From: Solea solea
Taxonomy: Eukaryota; Chordata; Actinopteri; Pleuronectiformes; Soleidae
Assembly (NCBI RefSeq): GCF_958295425.1
Contig: NC_081142.1
Location: 6,900,917-6,964,916 of the forward strand
Reading direction: 5' to 3'
Length of the DNA: 64,000 nucleotides
A model generated the notes under the pieces. That model saw nothing but the letters and a program-made list of their open reading frames with translations. It made no database searches and was not told where the DNA came from. Made by a program: the position numbers and the translations under genes. How positions within the stretch are numbered: the first letter of the stretch is position 1; each line of letters begins with the position of its first letter. Below are positions 48,621 to 61,600 of this stretch, piece after piece.

Positions 48621-50724
48621 ACATGAACATATGTACCATGTTGAGCATCATACCAAACACTCCTTCAGAAGCTCAAACTCATAGTTGGCCTGTAGCTCTG
48701 TGTGAAGTATCACTGCATTACAACTTCTCACACCATTTCATGTTATGGCACTGAACGTACTCTGTCAATCAGAGATTTGCCTGTGGCAGAGGCTTTTTAG
48801 AAAAGCTCTCACTTCTCGCAGCTGTTTCCTTGGAGACTACAACACTACAGAAGCAAACACAGAGTTTCCAGAGGAAACTACAACATTTAACACCAATCAC
48901 ATCCCATCTATACTCCCATGGGGTTTTACCTAAAAACACAGAGGGTTGCTGTGTCTCTTGTCTTTGTCAACAAGGAATTGTCACTCATTAATTAATTAAG
49001 TATTTCATTTGTTGATGTTAGTGTTTTTGGGAAGATAGTGTGTTATTTAAATCAAATATACAAGCATTATAATCTTATGAACAATGAATCACATGACTAT
49101 CTTTGTGTGTAAATGCAGGTCCTTTCCTCTGCAGATCTTTATAGAATTGTTAAACTCAGTGTTTTGCTTTTGGCTCAAGCTCACCATACTCTGTGTCAAA
49201 TCTGAAGGTATAAGCCACAGTTGATGATGGAGGCAGCAGTGGATTAACAACTTCTACACTGGGACTTTTTTGTGGGAGAGTGAGCAGTTTGTGTCTGCAA
49301 CTGGCAAAGTCTACAGCTGAGATAATGCGTCAAACTTATTCTGAAGTTGTTGTAGACTTGAGCAGGTGTATTTAATGAGCCTTTGGTTAAGTGGTCAAAT
49401 TGTGTTTTTCCATCTGTCCCTGCTAAGTGTCTGGGTCTCTCTCTGAGTCAAGTCCTTAGAAACAGCAGCATGTGTGATGGTGAGTGTGGCAGTCGGTGTT
49501 GATAATATGTCGATATCTCACACAAACACACTATCCTTTTAACTGTTTGTTATAAAAGTGTTTGTCTGCTGCACTACCCTTGAAAAAAGGCCAATTCTCA
49601 GCTTTTTTAAGTACAAGATTTGAAGTGATTAGTTCTGGAAGTCTGCCTGATAACTTTAGGCGTAGCAGTAAATATCATTTGTAAAGTGTTAACGCAGACG
49701 TCACACATTGTGTTCACCACATTTTGATTCTCAAAACTAATATTGCCCGAGGTCGTTGCCTTGATCGTCAATTAAACCTATTCTCCACCGGGGCTGCGGC
49801 TGACCTGTGACCTGTGACCCTAATTTAACTAACCCTCAGCAGTTTACTACAAGGAGACAAACACTCCCAGTTGCTGAGGCTCTCAATGGTCTTTAACTGA
49901 AGGGGAGGAGAGTCCATTATGGATGCAGGAGTCGTCGTACGCTCTAGAGTAGTTTGCTTGTCACTTGAAGTCACTTGAGAGTGTCGCATCAGCAAACAGC
50001 CACGATTCAAATGTACATGGACAAAGACTTCCACAACTTAAATCATCCTTTTAGAATAATTACAATGTTAAGAATATTATTGTTGTTGCTGTGGAATTCA
50101 CTGAGTCTTGGTGTTGTGTTTATTTTCAGTCTTTGCTGGGAACCTCACTGTGTAAACTAGTTTATTTATGCACTGTGTGTTGTGGCAGCATAAATCCCAT
50201 CATGTGTTCACACAGAGAAGAAGACAAATTACCTGACACATTTCTGATCTGCTCTTTTATTTGAATAACGCCTCTGGCCTTGGAGTGAAATTACAGATTA
50301 AACTCTGCATCTCCATTGTCATTATGGTCTGCCTTATTTGTTTAGTCGGTCTCCTCTTTGATTGGATAATGATACGCTGAGCTGTGATGGTATGAACAAA
50401 GAAAACATTTCACTCTCCATGTACACCGGCAATTATCTCTCCATGCTTTAAGGCCCTTGATGAACTGTGACCTTTCTTCTCAACAAATGTGGCTTTTTGA
50501 GAAACGTGAGAACGCGATGATAGTTCTGCTCAGATCTGATTTTAACATGAAGTGTTTCAGCATCTTTACCGTGAATAAATCACTGATTATAAATATGAAT
50601 ACGATTCTACGAGTCCAGCCCATCCACTGAGACGTCCATTCAGCTTTTTCCCCTGATAGGAAGTTGGGTCAAAATGATGGTAATTAAAGATTTGAGTTTT
50701 GATTTCCCTTGTATTTTTGTTGTA
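48621..50724. other. Intergenic stretch without a recognisable gene
   Basis: No exon or strong motif was found on either strand. Confidence 0.5.
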
Positions 50725-51340
50725 TTATCAAGGAGGTTGGGGGTTCAATACCTGGCTCAATGCACTGAGTAGCTACTGCACAGAATGTTGTACATGGTTT
50801 GGACCCAAATGCACAAGACCGGAAACAGAAGGTGGTTTTAAAGAGCTTTATTATCTCCTTTAACAAAACAAAGGGTAAGCAGGAAACAGCTCGGGAAATA
50901 GCTAAACGCTAAGCTAAAAACTAGACTGGTAAAGACTGAGAAAACAAAGAAAACTTAAGCTAAACTTCCACAACAAAAAGATCTCTTCATGCGGCACAGA
51001 CGCTGATGACGCACGTAAGACGCACTGGCAAATGAAAGCGGGAGGAGGGAGAATAAGAAGGGAGTGAGGGTAATGAGCACCAGGTGAACACAATCAGGAA
51101 TCAGACGAGACACAGAACAAGACAGACAAGGTGCTCACAGGAAGTAGAGAACCCCCTTACCAAAATAAAACAGGAAGAGACATTGAACTAAAACTAACTA
51201 ACAACATAAAACAGGAAGAGACATTGAACTAAAACTAACAACATAAAACAGGAAGTGACACTGAACTAAAACTGACTAACACAAAATAAAACAGGAAGTG
51301 ACACTGAACTAAAACTAACTAACACAACTGATGATGCATG
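50725..51340. repeat. Interspersed repeat with internal tandem array
   Basis: Begins near a B-box-like GGGGGTTCAATACCTGGCTC and includes GGTTTGGACCCAAATGCACA, CACCAGGTGAACACAATCAG and AGACGAGACACAGAACAAGA, typical of a fish non-autonomous element. From 51165 to 51328 there are four tandem units of 37-43 bp built on ATAAAACAGGAAGWGACAYT and GAACTAAAACTAACTAACA. No protein is encoded. Confidence 0.6.
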
Positions 51341-51352
51341 ACACAGAATGCC

Positions 51353-51355
<3 letters not shown>

Positions 51356-51387
<32 letters not shown>
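51356..51387. repeat. (CT)n microsatellite
   Basis: Uninterrupted CT run. A second CT-rich run lies at 51671-51723. Confidence 0.92.
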
Positions 51388-51390
<3 letters not shown>

Positions 51391-51669
51391 CTCTTGCTCT
51401 CAGTTTTAAGTTTAGTTTTCTTCTATAAGTTCTGAACATATAATGTGACATATAATAAAACTTGAGGAATCTAAGCTGCAGTTTGTAGTTCTCTGTTCTA
51501 AACTCCTCTCATCAGATGAGAAAGGACAGACAGTAGTTTCATACGTGACAGATAACCAAGGACTATATCACCATCTCTAAAAATGCAAAACACATCGTAT
51601 TGCATTCGTTGTCCAACTCTCTTCAAAAATTCCTTTTTTGGTTTTGTTGCATTAAAGAAAGAGCACCTG

Positions 51670-51704
<35 letters not shown>

Positions 51705-51859
51705 TCTCTCACTCTCTCTCTCTGAAATGCCATGTGACCATCAAGCCACAGGTTTAAGGCTGTGAACAGGTTAGGAGTTAGGGTTAAGGAGGCACCAAAC
51801 TCTTGGACTCTCTATCAAATCCCTATATTAACATTTTTATTTTATTAATAATATCAATA

Positions 51860-51936
51860 CCTTTAAATGTTTGAATATTCTGTCCATCAAGGCCATTTAA
51901 GGGATTTTTTAGGCAGCATATTCAAACATTTAAAGG
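51860..51936. repeat. Perfect 19-bp inverted repeat
   Basis: CCTTTAAATGTTTGAATAT (51860-51878) and ATATTCAAACATTTAAAGG (51918-51936) are exact reverse complements separated by 39 bases. It may be a MITE remnant or a small hairpin. Confidence 0.75.
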
Positions 51937-52404
51937 CACAGAATCAGAGCAAGCTGGTGACATCAGGCTTAGTTAGAAGGTTTCCAAACATGGTGTCATT
52001 GCATTCTCCTGTTCATAGCTGATCCTAAAATTTGAGGGTGGTGTCACAAAATTGTGGACTCACATAACCACCTGTCCTCTGAGGCCCTTTCTCAGCTCAA
52101 ATTTTTGCTTTGACTGTGATTTAACCATAAACTTATAAGGAATATTTGTAATCCCTTTTTCTGAATATAACATTACTTAAAAGACAGCCATTATCTAAGA
52201 GAAGAATTACTTCCACTGAAAATCATTACATTGTGCTGGTTTTCATTTGTGTGGACAGGAGGTTAAAATTCAATGGAAACATCATGTTGAAGTCGTGTAG
52301 GGAATGATAATCATTCCACCAATGTGGACGGCACAAATTCACAACCTAAAAAATGTTTACAGCCAGACATTCACTACATTTGTTTGCACTTGCTGTTCAT
52401 GCAG

Positions 52405-52535
52405 CTTTCCCTTTAAGCACTCACATTGACTTCCACCTTCACCATTACTCACATCTAGTCCTAAACTTAACTGGTTCCTTGGAAATAAGGTTCTGCTTCA
52501 CAAGGACAAGGTTTTGGGACACAGTGACACACACA
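52405..52535 (-). repeat. Possible partial copy of dispersed repeat 'X'
   Basis: Contains TAGTCCTAAACTTAACTGG, AATAAGGTTCTGCTTCACAA and GGACAAGGTTTTGG followed by a (CA)n run. The AACTTAAC-AGGTTCTGC order resembles copy 2 at 31760-31800. The match is short. Confidence 0.35.
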
Positions 52536-55450
52536 CACACACACACATGCAAACCAAGCATGTGACATGTCCACAGTGCAACAGTAGCTAGAGCAGCTGC
52601 AGTGGGGTGCCATCAGTGGTCATGTCTTCATACGTTTGATCCTTTAGGCTTCAAGCTTTAGTGCTGCAGGAGAAAAAAACAGCAAAACTGAGCTAATGTG
52701 TGCCTTTGTCCTCCATGGGAGGGGAGAGCCTTTCTTCTCCCCAAGTACAAATCGCAAGACTTTGGCTGCATTCTCACAGGACAGAGGGAGGCAATGGCAG
52801 AGAGAAAGATCCCAATCAGACATTGATCTGAACCAAACTAATCCCCCATTGGTGCCAATGTGACCTTAAAAAATCGGCTTAGAGCAGCTCAGTTAAACTG
52901 GACACGGTTTTGCTATTTAAGTGGCCCCAGTACAGCCCACCCTAAATTTGCCACCCACAGACATTAGTAGAAGAGAATTAAGACACATACATTCATAACA
53001 CTTTTCATTGCAGAGAGGGAGGGGCTGTGGGTGGCAAAGCTGCCGCCCTCACACAGTGAAACAGCCTGACGAGCAAGATTAGCTGAGGGCCTGATGTGAG
53101 GAGCTGGGATGATATACTTTATTTAATATGTGAACATTAAACAACATGCCACTGTTTAATGCTGTTTCACAATATGGAAATGAACATTAATAAATATCCT
53201 TACATTCATTTATTTGGTTGCAAGTCCACCAAAAGTTTTAAATGTATTCTTCAGGAAAACTCTTTTAAATGATGACCAGTATTAAGTGAGTTACTCCGGG
53301 AAGAGTAATAAGTTACTTCTCATGCGGTATGAATTTTAGAAGTAATGATTTTGTATTATATAGTATATTACTATATGATATTTGTAAATAAGTAAAGTAA
53401 AACAAGTATATTTTGGAACTGAAGCCACTTTAAAAAGTAAGAATTAGCAGTCAAACAACAGAAATGCAAAACTGCATATTCCTTCCATATGACCTGCTGA
53501 ATGTACACTTCATCTTATCCTATATAAAAAAAAAGGAACAATTTGTGATCAAGTAACACATTTATAATATAATTGCAGTTTTGTAAATTGTGATATACAT
53601 AACTTGTTACCGGGTAAAGTAATGATATTGCAGTTATATATTACTGAGTAAAGCAATACCATGCAATACTAATAATGACGCAATTTTCTCAAACACTCGA
53701 CAGAATAGATGTGTATCATCCCACTGAATGCAGCATTCACGACGATGAACCCCAAAAGGCACAAATAGCTCAAAGTCTCCAAAACGTGAAAAACGAGACA
53801 AAATGTGCTCTGTGTACCAGTGAGTGTCACATTCGTTTCTTTGGCTGTAACTGACGTCTCAACTTCTGCTTTTGATTAGAGAGCATGAGCCGCGACAGTT
53901 ATAATCTCAGCTTCTCTGTGTACCCGCCTTTCTGTCTGCGACTGTGTGTAGGAGGTTAGCACATGAATGGATAAGGGGAATAGTGGAGGGGATTTTGTTT
54001 AGGGGTTCTGATGTCTATATTGTGAGACTGAGACTAACGAACGTTAAAGAGGCTAAAGAAACTTTAAAGATGCAGATCTGTGTTGTGGCCTGCTGGTTTA
54101 CAGGCCCAGATGAAGACAGGGGACTATTTTAAGCATGGGTAAAAAGCATCTCAGCTTTGTTAGAGCGGCCGAGTCTATTGTGGAGATGTAAGAAAATCAA
54201 CCACAGTAAAACTAACCATATCCTGTGATTTATAAGAGCTCCAATGCAGCCATGATCCTCCACTGCCACTTCCAGGGATCAACGGCTAAACCAACAGCCA
54301 GTGAGAGGCATTTGGGGTTGCTGGCAGCAAGCCAGGGCCCTTAGAGAGGGTTCCCATTATAAAGACAGATCTTTCTATTAAACAGGCTGCACCACAGAGA
54401 CTCCGCTGAGGAGACACAACACACAAGAATCACACAGATTCACAGAATACAATTGCACACATAGTGCTCATTGATTCTTTCGATATCGCAGACACAGTCC
54501 AAACACTTTACATGTATGTCAAAGGGGGTTTTCAGTTTCAAAAGAAATATGAAGGATTATGAACATTTTGCATTTGGAAAACATGAGATTTTGTTTGTTT
54601 CACTTGTTTTCTTTGAGTCTCGAGGAACTCAGCCGTGCAATTCTGTAAACTCTGTCCTTGGATGTGTCTGTTTACTGTTTAGTCTGCGCCATCCTGCAGC
54701 ACAGACCAGGCCTGTGTCCCGTCTAGTACTGTGCCTCTCTGCGGGGAGGCAATCAGTGTGTGTGTATACTGTATGCGCTTGTGAGTGTGTTCCAGCACCT
54801 CCATAAATCACTCAGAGAGGTTCCACTGGAATGTCTGGCAGACACATCAAAAGGTTAACTGTCCAATCAAGAAACAAGCTGTGATTTTATCCACCTACAG
54901 CAGGAAAAACGGGGCTTAAACAAGCACGGTGACTTTATATACTTGAGCGGAGACGGATGCAAAACCTCATTATGTCAAATGGCTGTCACCAACACACATT
55001 TGTCTCATCAGAGAAAGAAGGGCGATGACACACAAAGGGGGATTTGATGATCTGTTTGCAGGGCTGCAGTGAGAGGATGTGGATGTCAGTTAAGGTCACT
55101 TGTAGGTGAACTAACACTGAGTGGCTTTACAACACAATGTTATATTTAAAGTGTTAAACTGTAAGGAAGCATTCGTTTGAACTCACCTAAACCATGTAAG
55201 CAGTGTCAGTATTCCCCAAACCATGGATCAGAGACGTCACATAAACAAAGAATTGTTTTAGCAAATAAAAACCACATCTGATCTGGCTCCAACATTGACA
55301 GTCACACCAAGCCCACATCTGAAGAACAAGTATTTGTCTTTCTGTTGATGTGAATCTGTGTCAAATCACATTTCTGTTGTTTCCATTTTAGAGTCAAGGG
55401 ATTTGTATTTGTTGTTCTCAATACTTCTGAGCATATAAAGAGAGCGTGCT

Positions 55451-55483
<33 letters not shown>

Positions 55484-56639
55484 GTTAATGAGGCAGCACA
55501 CAAAACCCATAGCACTCTTAACTCCTCAAGAGAGACACATGCACTCGAGACAGTTCTTAAGATGCTCTCAGTGTTTCTCTTCAAAGGAAACAAATGTACA
55601 AGAGCCATCATTAAGGTGAGCGAGTATTCTTAGGGTCAACAAAGTACTGTAGAGATACAAACCATAATAAGAGCGTCAGAGAGAGAGCGATACTCCACCC
55701 AGCAGTGTGTGGGGACAGAAAGGCCTTTTTTTTTATTTGTTTTATTGTGCATTCTCCTTTTTGAATATTAAAGTGAGCACAGTTATGGGCACACTTCAAA
55801 AACAATCACTCTTTTTTTATCTGATGCTGTAAAAGTTATTCTTTATTTCTGGCTCTCATCTCTGCTCCTCCACATGAAAAGACAAACACTGCCCTCTATC
55901 TTTACCATGTGGAAATACACGGATACGATGCATTATTCTTTGCTGTTATGAAAATCTCCCCCAAACTGTTGCCGATGGCCCGAAAGTAATAGCAATTATA
56001 TGTTTGGCCAAGAATTGCAGTTTATTTTTGTTGTATATGGGTGAGAGACTCGAGCTGTGGTGCTTTGTTGACTCTGTGAAGATTGCGGTCACCGAATCGT
56101 TAAATTGTTTCTTTGAGAGAACCAATATGATTTCATTTACCAGTCCAATGACAATGTGTGTTTTTTAACCTGGGATGTACCTCGGGGGGCCCTTCATTCA
56201 CAGAGCCCCACTATAAAAACAGCCATTGTGACATTATCAGTGTGATCTGCATGTCAGCACAGTGCCGCTCTCTCACACTGAGTTATTAGGTTTTTGTAAG
56301 CAACGCAAACAAGTTCATCTGGAGACAAAGCATTTGACATAGCCGCAAGGCAAACAGAGGAAGGATATTAGTCGCATGAAATAACTGAGGATGATTTTAA
56401 GTTACAAAAACAGGTGAAATAAAGCAAGGAAAAGTGTTTATTTCTCATAGTGTAAAGTATGAATGGAGGGAAATGAAAATTAACTCATATGACATTATTT
56501 CCTTTTTCTGACAAGCCGTATTAACAAGCCGTACAATTTATTCCACTTAAAACATCTTGGAGATATATATTATCTGACCATATTGTCATAAGTTCCACAG
56601 TAAAAAAAACTTTTAAAGTAAAATTGGATGCTAAAAAAA
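52536..56639. other. Intergenic stretch without a recognisable gene
   Basis: No exon can be supported. A (CA)n microsatellite lies at 55454-55482. The rest is ordinary AT-rich sequence. Confidence 0.5.
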
Positions 56640-57295
56640 AAAGTAGGCCAAGCATTTATTACATTCATATTTGACTACTGCAGTTCTTTACTACTGGGAT
56701 GTTCCAATAAGTCTGTTAAAATCCAAAAATGAAGGAGAGACGACATAACTTCAGTGTCAGCTTCTCTCCACTGGCTCCCAAATTTAATTAAAAAATTCTC
56801 CTCCTCACATACAAAGCACTTCATGATGATTGTACCTTACCATCCCAATAGATCACTTTGCTCCCAGAATGCAGGCCGCCTTGTGGTTCTGAGTCTATAA
56901 CCCTAGACTGGGAGGCAGAGCCTTCAGTTACCAGACTCGTCTCCTGTGGAACCAGCTCTCAGTGTCGGTTCGGGAGGCGGACGTCCTCGCTGCATATAAA
57001 ATTAGACCTAAACTGTCCTTTTTTAAAAAGCCTATAGTTAGGGCTGGCTCAGGGGAACTTGAATTATTTTAGTTATGCTGAGGAAACTCCCATGGTGCAC
57101 TGAGCTCTCTCTCTCTCTCTCTCTTTCTGATTCATCATTACATTTGAGGGCTTTCTCATGGTGTAAACTTGTGTTGTGTTACTCTTCTCTTCTTTCTGTA
57201 ACATTGTAAGGTCTCTGCCTTAAGATGTAAAGTGTCTTGAGATAATGTATGGTGTGGTTTGGCACTATACAAAAAAAAATGTATTCCAACTAAAA
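56640..57295 (+). mobile_element. Decayed 3' end of a LINE (reverse transcriptase tail)
   Basis: Broken frames show the end of a fish L2/Rex1-like polymerase: FDYCSSLLLGCSNKSVKIQK, then the LHWLP-like TGSQI, then a region with LWNQLSVSVREADVLAAYK and LSFFKK. The family pattern is DYCNSLL..., SLHWLP, LWNxLP, FKxxLKTxLF. Stops and frame changes are frequent. The 3' tail GCACTATACAAAAAAAAATG resembles the ends of such elements. Confidence 0.6.
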
Positions 57296-58464
57296 GTGTC
57301 TACCTATTAGAAACAGTTATCCTGAAGAAGAATGAAGTATGTGAATCTCCTCCTCCTCCTGGTTTCCATAGTAACATTGTGTGGATGAGCTGGCTCTAAG
57401 GTAAATGACAGCAATCCCTGTGTAACTCAGAATTTGATTGGCTTCACCTCTCATTTTGTTTTCTTTTAAATTCTTTTACCTTCATGCGTAGTATTTGCCA
57501 GCATATTTGCAGAGTTTCTTCAATCCTGTCTACATTTTGAAGGAGCAAATCCAGGGATTTACATGTACCGTTTCTCACAGTTCAACACAATTAAAGCACA
57601 GGATAGTATAGTAACCTAACTCCATCTTTAGCCTGTGTGACGGAGGTGAGTTGGGATAAAGAACTTTAATGGACACATGCTAGGGAATTTGACATGGTTT
57701 GTTGAAGGTCTGCCACTACAGTGTTGTCTGTCTTCATTCACAGAAAGCTAATCAGCTTGTTTCCACTTTCTCGTAGTTTAATGATCACTTCATTTTTGGA
57801 CTGTCTTAAAGGCCAAGAATGCAGGAGTTGTGGACTGGTGTTTGTGAACACAGCAGAGACAGTTGGCCCCTCCTCCCCTGCTCACGACCAGCAGCACGAA
57901 TTCACTGATAATAAACTTACTTACTTAACACTTGGGCCACATTGGCTCGTGTACGTTGTGGAACTATATGCCTGGAATGGATTTTCATATGTGGGCTTGT
58001 AAATGAATTAGTCAAACTGCCGCAGACTGAGATGCAGTAGCTTGCATTAGCTGTGAGTGGTGGCTTGCACGATTCAAAGCTCAAACTCAGTGTTTATCAG
58101 AACCTACAGCTATTATTGCTACTTAAGTTAACCGCTAGCACTTACTTGTCTAACAGCAAAGAGGCCACTTCATCCCCGTCCTCTTCCTTTGGGCTCGCCA
58201 GTGCAAAAAGGCCAACCCCAGAACGGGATTTGGCTCCATGGCGTTCAGCCTCATTAAAGTTAGCATTTGCTACGCTCTGTATCTGCCATTACTGCAGCTT
58301 CTGATAGCTGCCAGGCTGTAACCTGATTGAACTGATCCCACCCCCCTTGCTGTCATTTGCTGGAGGATAAACAAACAGTAAATACTGGCAGATAAAAAAC
58401 ACCAGGATGATTGACAGGGGATATTTTTGGATTAATATATACTATTCAGAAAAATGCTGCATAC
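57296..58464. other. Intergenic stretch without a recognisable gene
   Basis: Nothing that can be supported as a gene or a named element was found. Confidence 0.5.
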
Positions 58465-58665
58465 TCTCAATCCAGGTCCTCGGGACCCACTGCCCTGCGT
58501 GTTTTAGATGTTTCCCTGCTCCAACACACCTGATTCAAATAAATGGCTCGTTACCAGGCTTTTGCAGAGCTCGTTAAGGAGCTGACTGTTTGAATCAGGT
58601 GTGTTGGAGCAGGGAAACATCTAAAACATGCAGGGCAGTTTTTCCCGAGGACCAGGATTGACAGA
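58465..58665. mobile_element. Palindromic MITE, copy 2 (complete)
   Basis: Long inverted arms: TGCCCTGCGTGTTTTAGATG with TTTCCCTGCTCCAACACACC and TGATTCAAA on the left pair with TTTGAATCAGG, TGTGTTGGAGCAGGGAAACA and TCTAAAACATGCAGGGCA on the right. The outer CAATCCAGGTCCTCGGGACC pairs with CGAGGACCAGGATTG. The middle contains TGGCTCGTTACCAGGCTTTT. It is the same element as 12795-12970, and is more complete. Confidence 0.8.
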
Positions 58666-61600
58666 CACTGCTCTACCTTAAAGTCTACCTCACGTTTTTG
58701 TGCCTTTTTGTCACCCAAACTCCTCCTCATTGTCTATGTCCTTGGGTTGTTTTCTGTCTGCCAAAACAAACCCTTTCTTTAGCTTCTGTAGGTTAGGGGT
58801 TAAAGGTGAGGGGGACTGGTCTGCTCTCCTGAAAACACTCACAGATGTAAGTAAATTAAGTACATTTTATTGATAAAGCAGCGTTCACAGAAATAAAATC
58901 ACAAAGTGCTTGACAATAAAAATAAAATGAAATAATAAAAGCAACTAAAGTACAGAGCATAACACAATACATAAAACAGACAATCATTTAAAAGCAGAGC
59001 GATGTACTCTCTGCATCCTGACAGAACTAACATAAAATAAATACATGCACAATTGCACATGGGCATGTGGTTGTGGGCGTGTTCTTAGTACATGTGAATA
59101 AAAATAAAAGCACTGCATATGTTAAAATAGCTCTGAGCACTTTGTTGTGTTAGCCGCCGTGTTTCCTGGTTAGTGTGTGATCTATGCATTGCTGGTCATG
59201 TCCGCAGGACTCATGTTCTGCATTCCAAACATGCAGCGTTTTATGGCTGTTGGTGTTGGTGGTGGTGGGAAAAAGCCAAAAATCCAGGCTCTGTCTGCTG
59301 AAGTCATTAGGTTTGTGATGGACAGGCTCTGAAATGTTTTACTGTTAAAGGCACGGTGCCCAAGAAGTCCCGCCTGTTCCCATGTGGACCCCCACTGCCA
59401 AAACTCAGTTTCTACACTCATACACACAAACTGCAGCTGGATGCACAAAATCTACTCTGACAGAACCCTTAGGGGGCTGCACACCCATTCTTTTCATTGC
59501 ACAAGCTGACACACAACTCACACCTCAACTCAAACCATAACGCATCAGGTATTTCAGCACACACATGGCACACGTATGCCTCATATGAACCCAATAATAC
59601 ATTTCATAGTTGTCAATGTGCCAAAAACTAAAAGCTAAGCAAGCCAAGCTGCATATGTCTCATCCCTACACCCCTGTTTTTACAGCGACTCTGCTTCGAG
59701 CTGTTGACCACAACTCACTTTCTAGACCCCCTAGACCTTCCACAAGCCAGCACATGGGGGGGGGGGGCTCAGATGAGGACACAGAGGTTGTCTGTCTGAC
59801 AAGAGAAAATGGATGGTGGTGCTCATTTGCTGACTGATCAGCAAGAAAGTCTGTCATTCTAGCCCTGATGTTAAACGCTTTCACAGGCCACAGTGCGTGC
59901 ATGTGTGTGTGTGTGCGGGGGGTGGGGGGGGGTGGAATGTGTAAACACACATATCTGGTGTCGCTTCAGTAAAAACTACTAATTAAACGTGACTCATTTA
60001 CAATGTTTTCAAACAGAAAGACAACCTAGAACAAACAATGTGTAAGACAATTAATTGACCGGAGCGAATCAAAGCATCTGAGCCTGATACATGCTGGACT
60101 GGAAGTGTTTTCCATTAAAGCAACAGATTTGTTTCCTGCGAAAAAATCTTAAAGTCTTGAGTCAAACATGTTTGAAGTTAGAGCACAGAGGTCCGCTGAT
60201 TTGCAGTGTGATGTGATGTGATCAGCACTGAGTAATAGTGTGAACACAATGAAGACAAATTTTAATTGTATATTGGGAGCAACCACAGGGAAACAGGGCT
60301 TTAAACGCATCACACTGGCTGAAAACAATTGCACATTGGCACTGTTGTTGTGCTGTTTATCCCACTCACCCTCTGAACAGTCTGGTCTGAGGCATTTTTG
60401 CAAGAGGTGTCATGGCAGGGGTCTGGTGGTCATGATGTTAAACAGACTCCAGATGTTGAAGGAGAGCAGAGGACAAGAGGAGTGCAATGCGATTGACAGT
60501 GAAAGGGAGAGAGAGAGAGCAAGAGAGAGAGAAGGAGAGAGAGAGATGCCACTGGCCCCTGAGGGCCCCACAGGGAAACTGACTCACCACAGGGTCACAT
60601 CCATCTACTTCTTTCAACATAAAGTCATTCCTCTCTTTCCCCCCTCTCTCTTCACAAACACCTTGATATATGCCAAAGCCTTTCCTGGCAGTATTTCTCA
60701 CATCTACCGTCCTCTCCTATATCTGCTAAATGTACTATTTCCATTGCCAATGCTGTCCTAATCTGGTCATTTATTCTATGCTTCATCCCTTTTCCTGCTC
60801 TCATTTCTCTGCTTGTGGCCACTCTTGAGTGTGCTTTACTGTGATTCACAGTGATTCCTTTGTCTGTGAAGTACAGAGGATTATATTTACTGGAAATATG
60901 AATGCAAATTAATGCAGGACTCAGTTTATTCTTGCTCAAAGAGCTGGCTTGTTTTCCTGTCAGCCCCATGAAGCAGATGAGCAGGAATCTACAGTTTCCA
61001 TTGATGATCTTCTGCTGAAATGTTCCTTCACTTGTGCAGTATCTGCACACAAGCTTTTAATTTAAGATTAATTTTGCAGGGGCAGGTGAAATGATTTATT
61101 TCTATCAATGTTCTGGGATTGTATAGAAACTTAATTGGAGATAAATATGGTAATATAGAGTGGTGCCATTTTAGAAGGATTGTTTATTAAAAGTATTTTG
61201 GTGGTTGGTTATCACAGGCTTGGAATTGGACTAACATGCAGAGGGAGATAGAGCTGCAGGAAATCTGTGCAACACTGCCATCTATGGAGACAAACACCTA
61301 CTCCCAGCATCACACTGTATGCATGTCTTCATAATTTACACCAGTTCAGGCTTAGAAACATATGTTGGATTGAAAATGTGATTTGAGAGAAGTTGACTGA
61401 AATGAAAAGGGAATAAGGAATGTGTCGTTAGAGGAGTTATAAACTGGTTGAGGTTTATAACTTTAACCAGTTATAAACCACGAGTGTATGATGAATAAAG
61501 ATCATCAACTTGATACTTGTACCCTCTGTATTTTAATGTTAGGACAAAGCGTATATGGTTTATTTTTGATTGTATTATCTCCAAGATAAGTATAGTGACT

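Noticed and set aside
50735..50755. tRNA-like B box GGTTCAATACC
   Set aside because: No matching A box or cloverleaf was found, and it belongs to the start of an interspersed repeat.
60240..60761. Plus-strand open frame of 173 codons
   Set aside because: Contains an Arg/Glu run from a GA microsatellite and has no recognisable domain or splice context.
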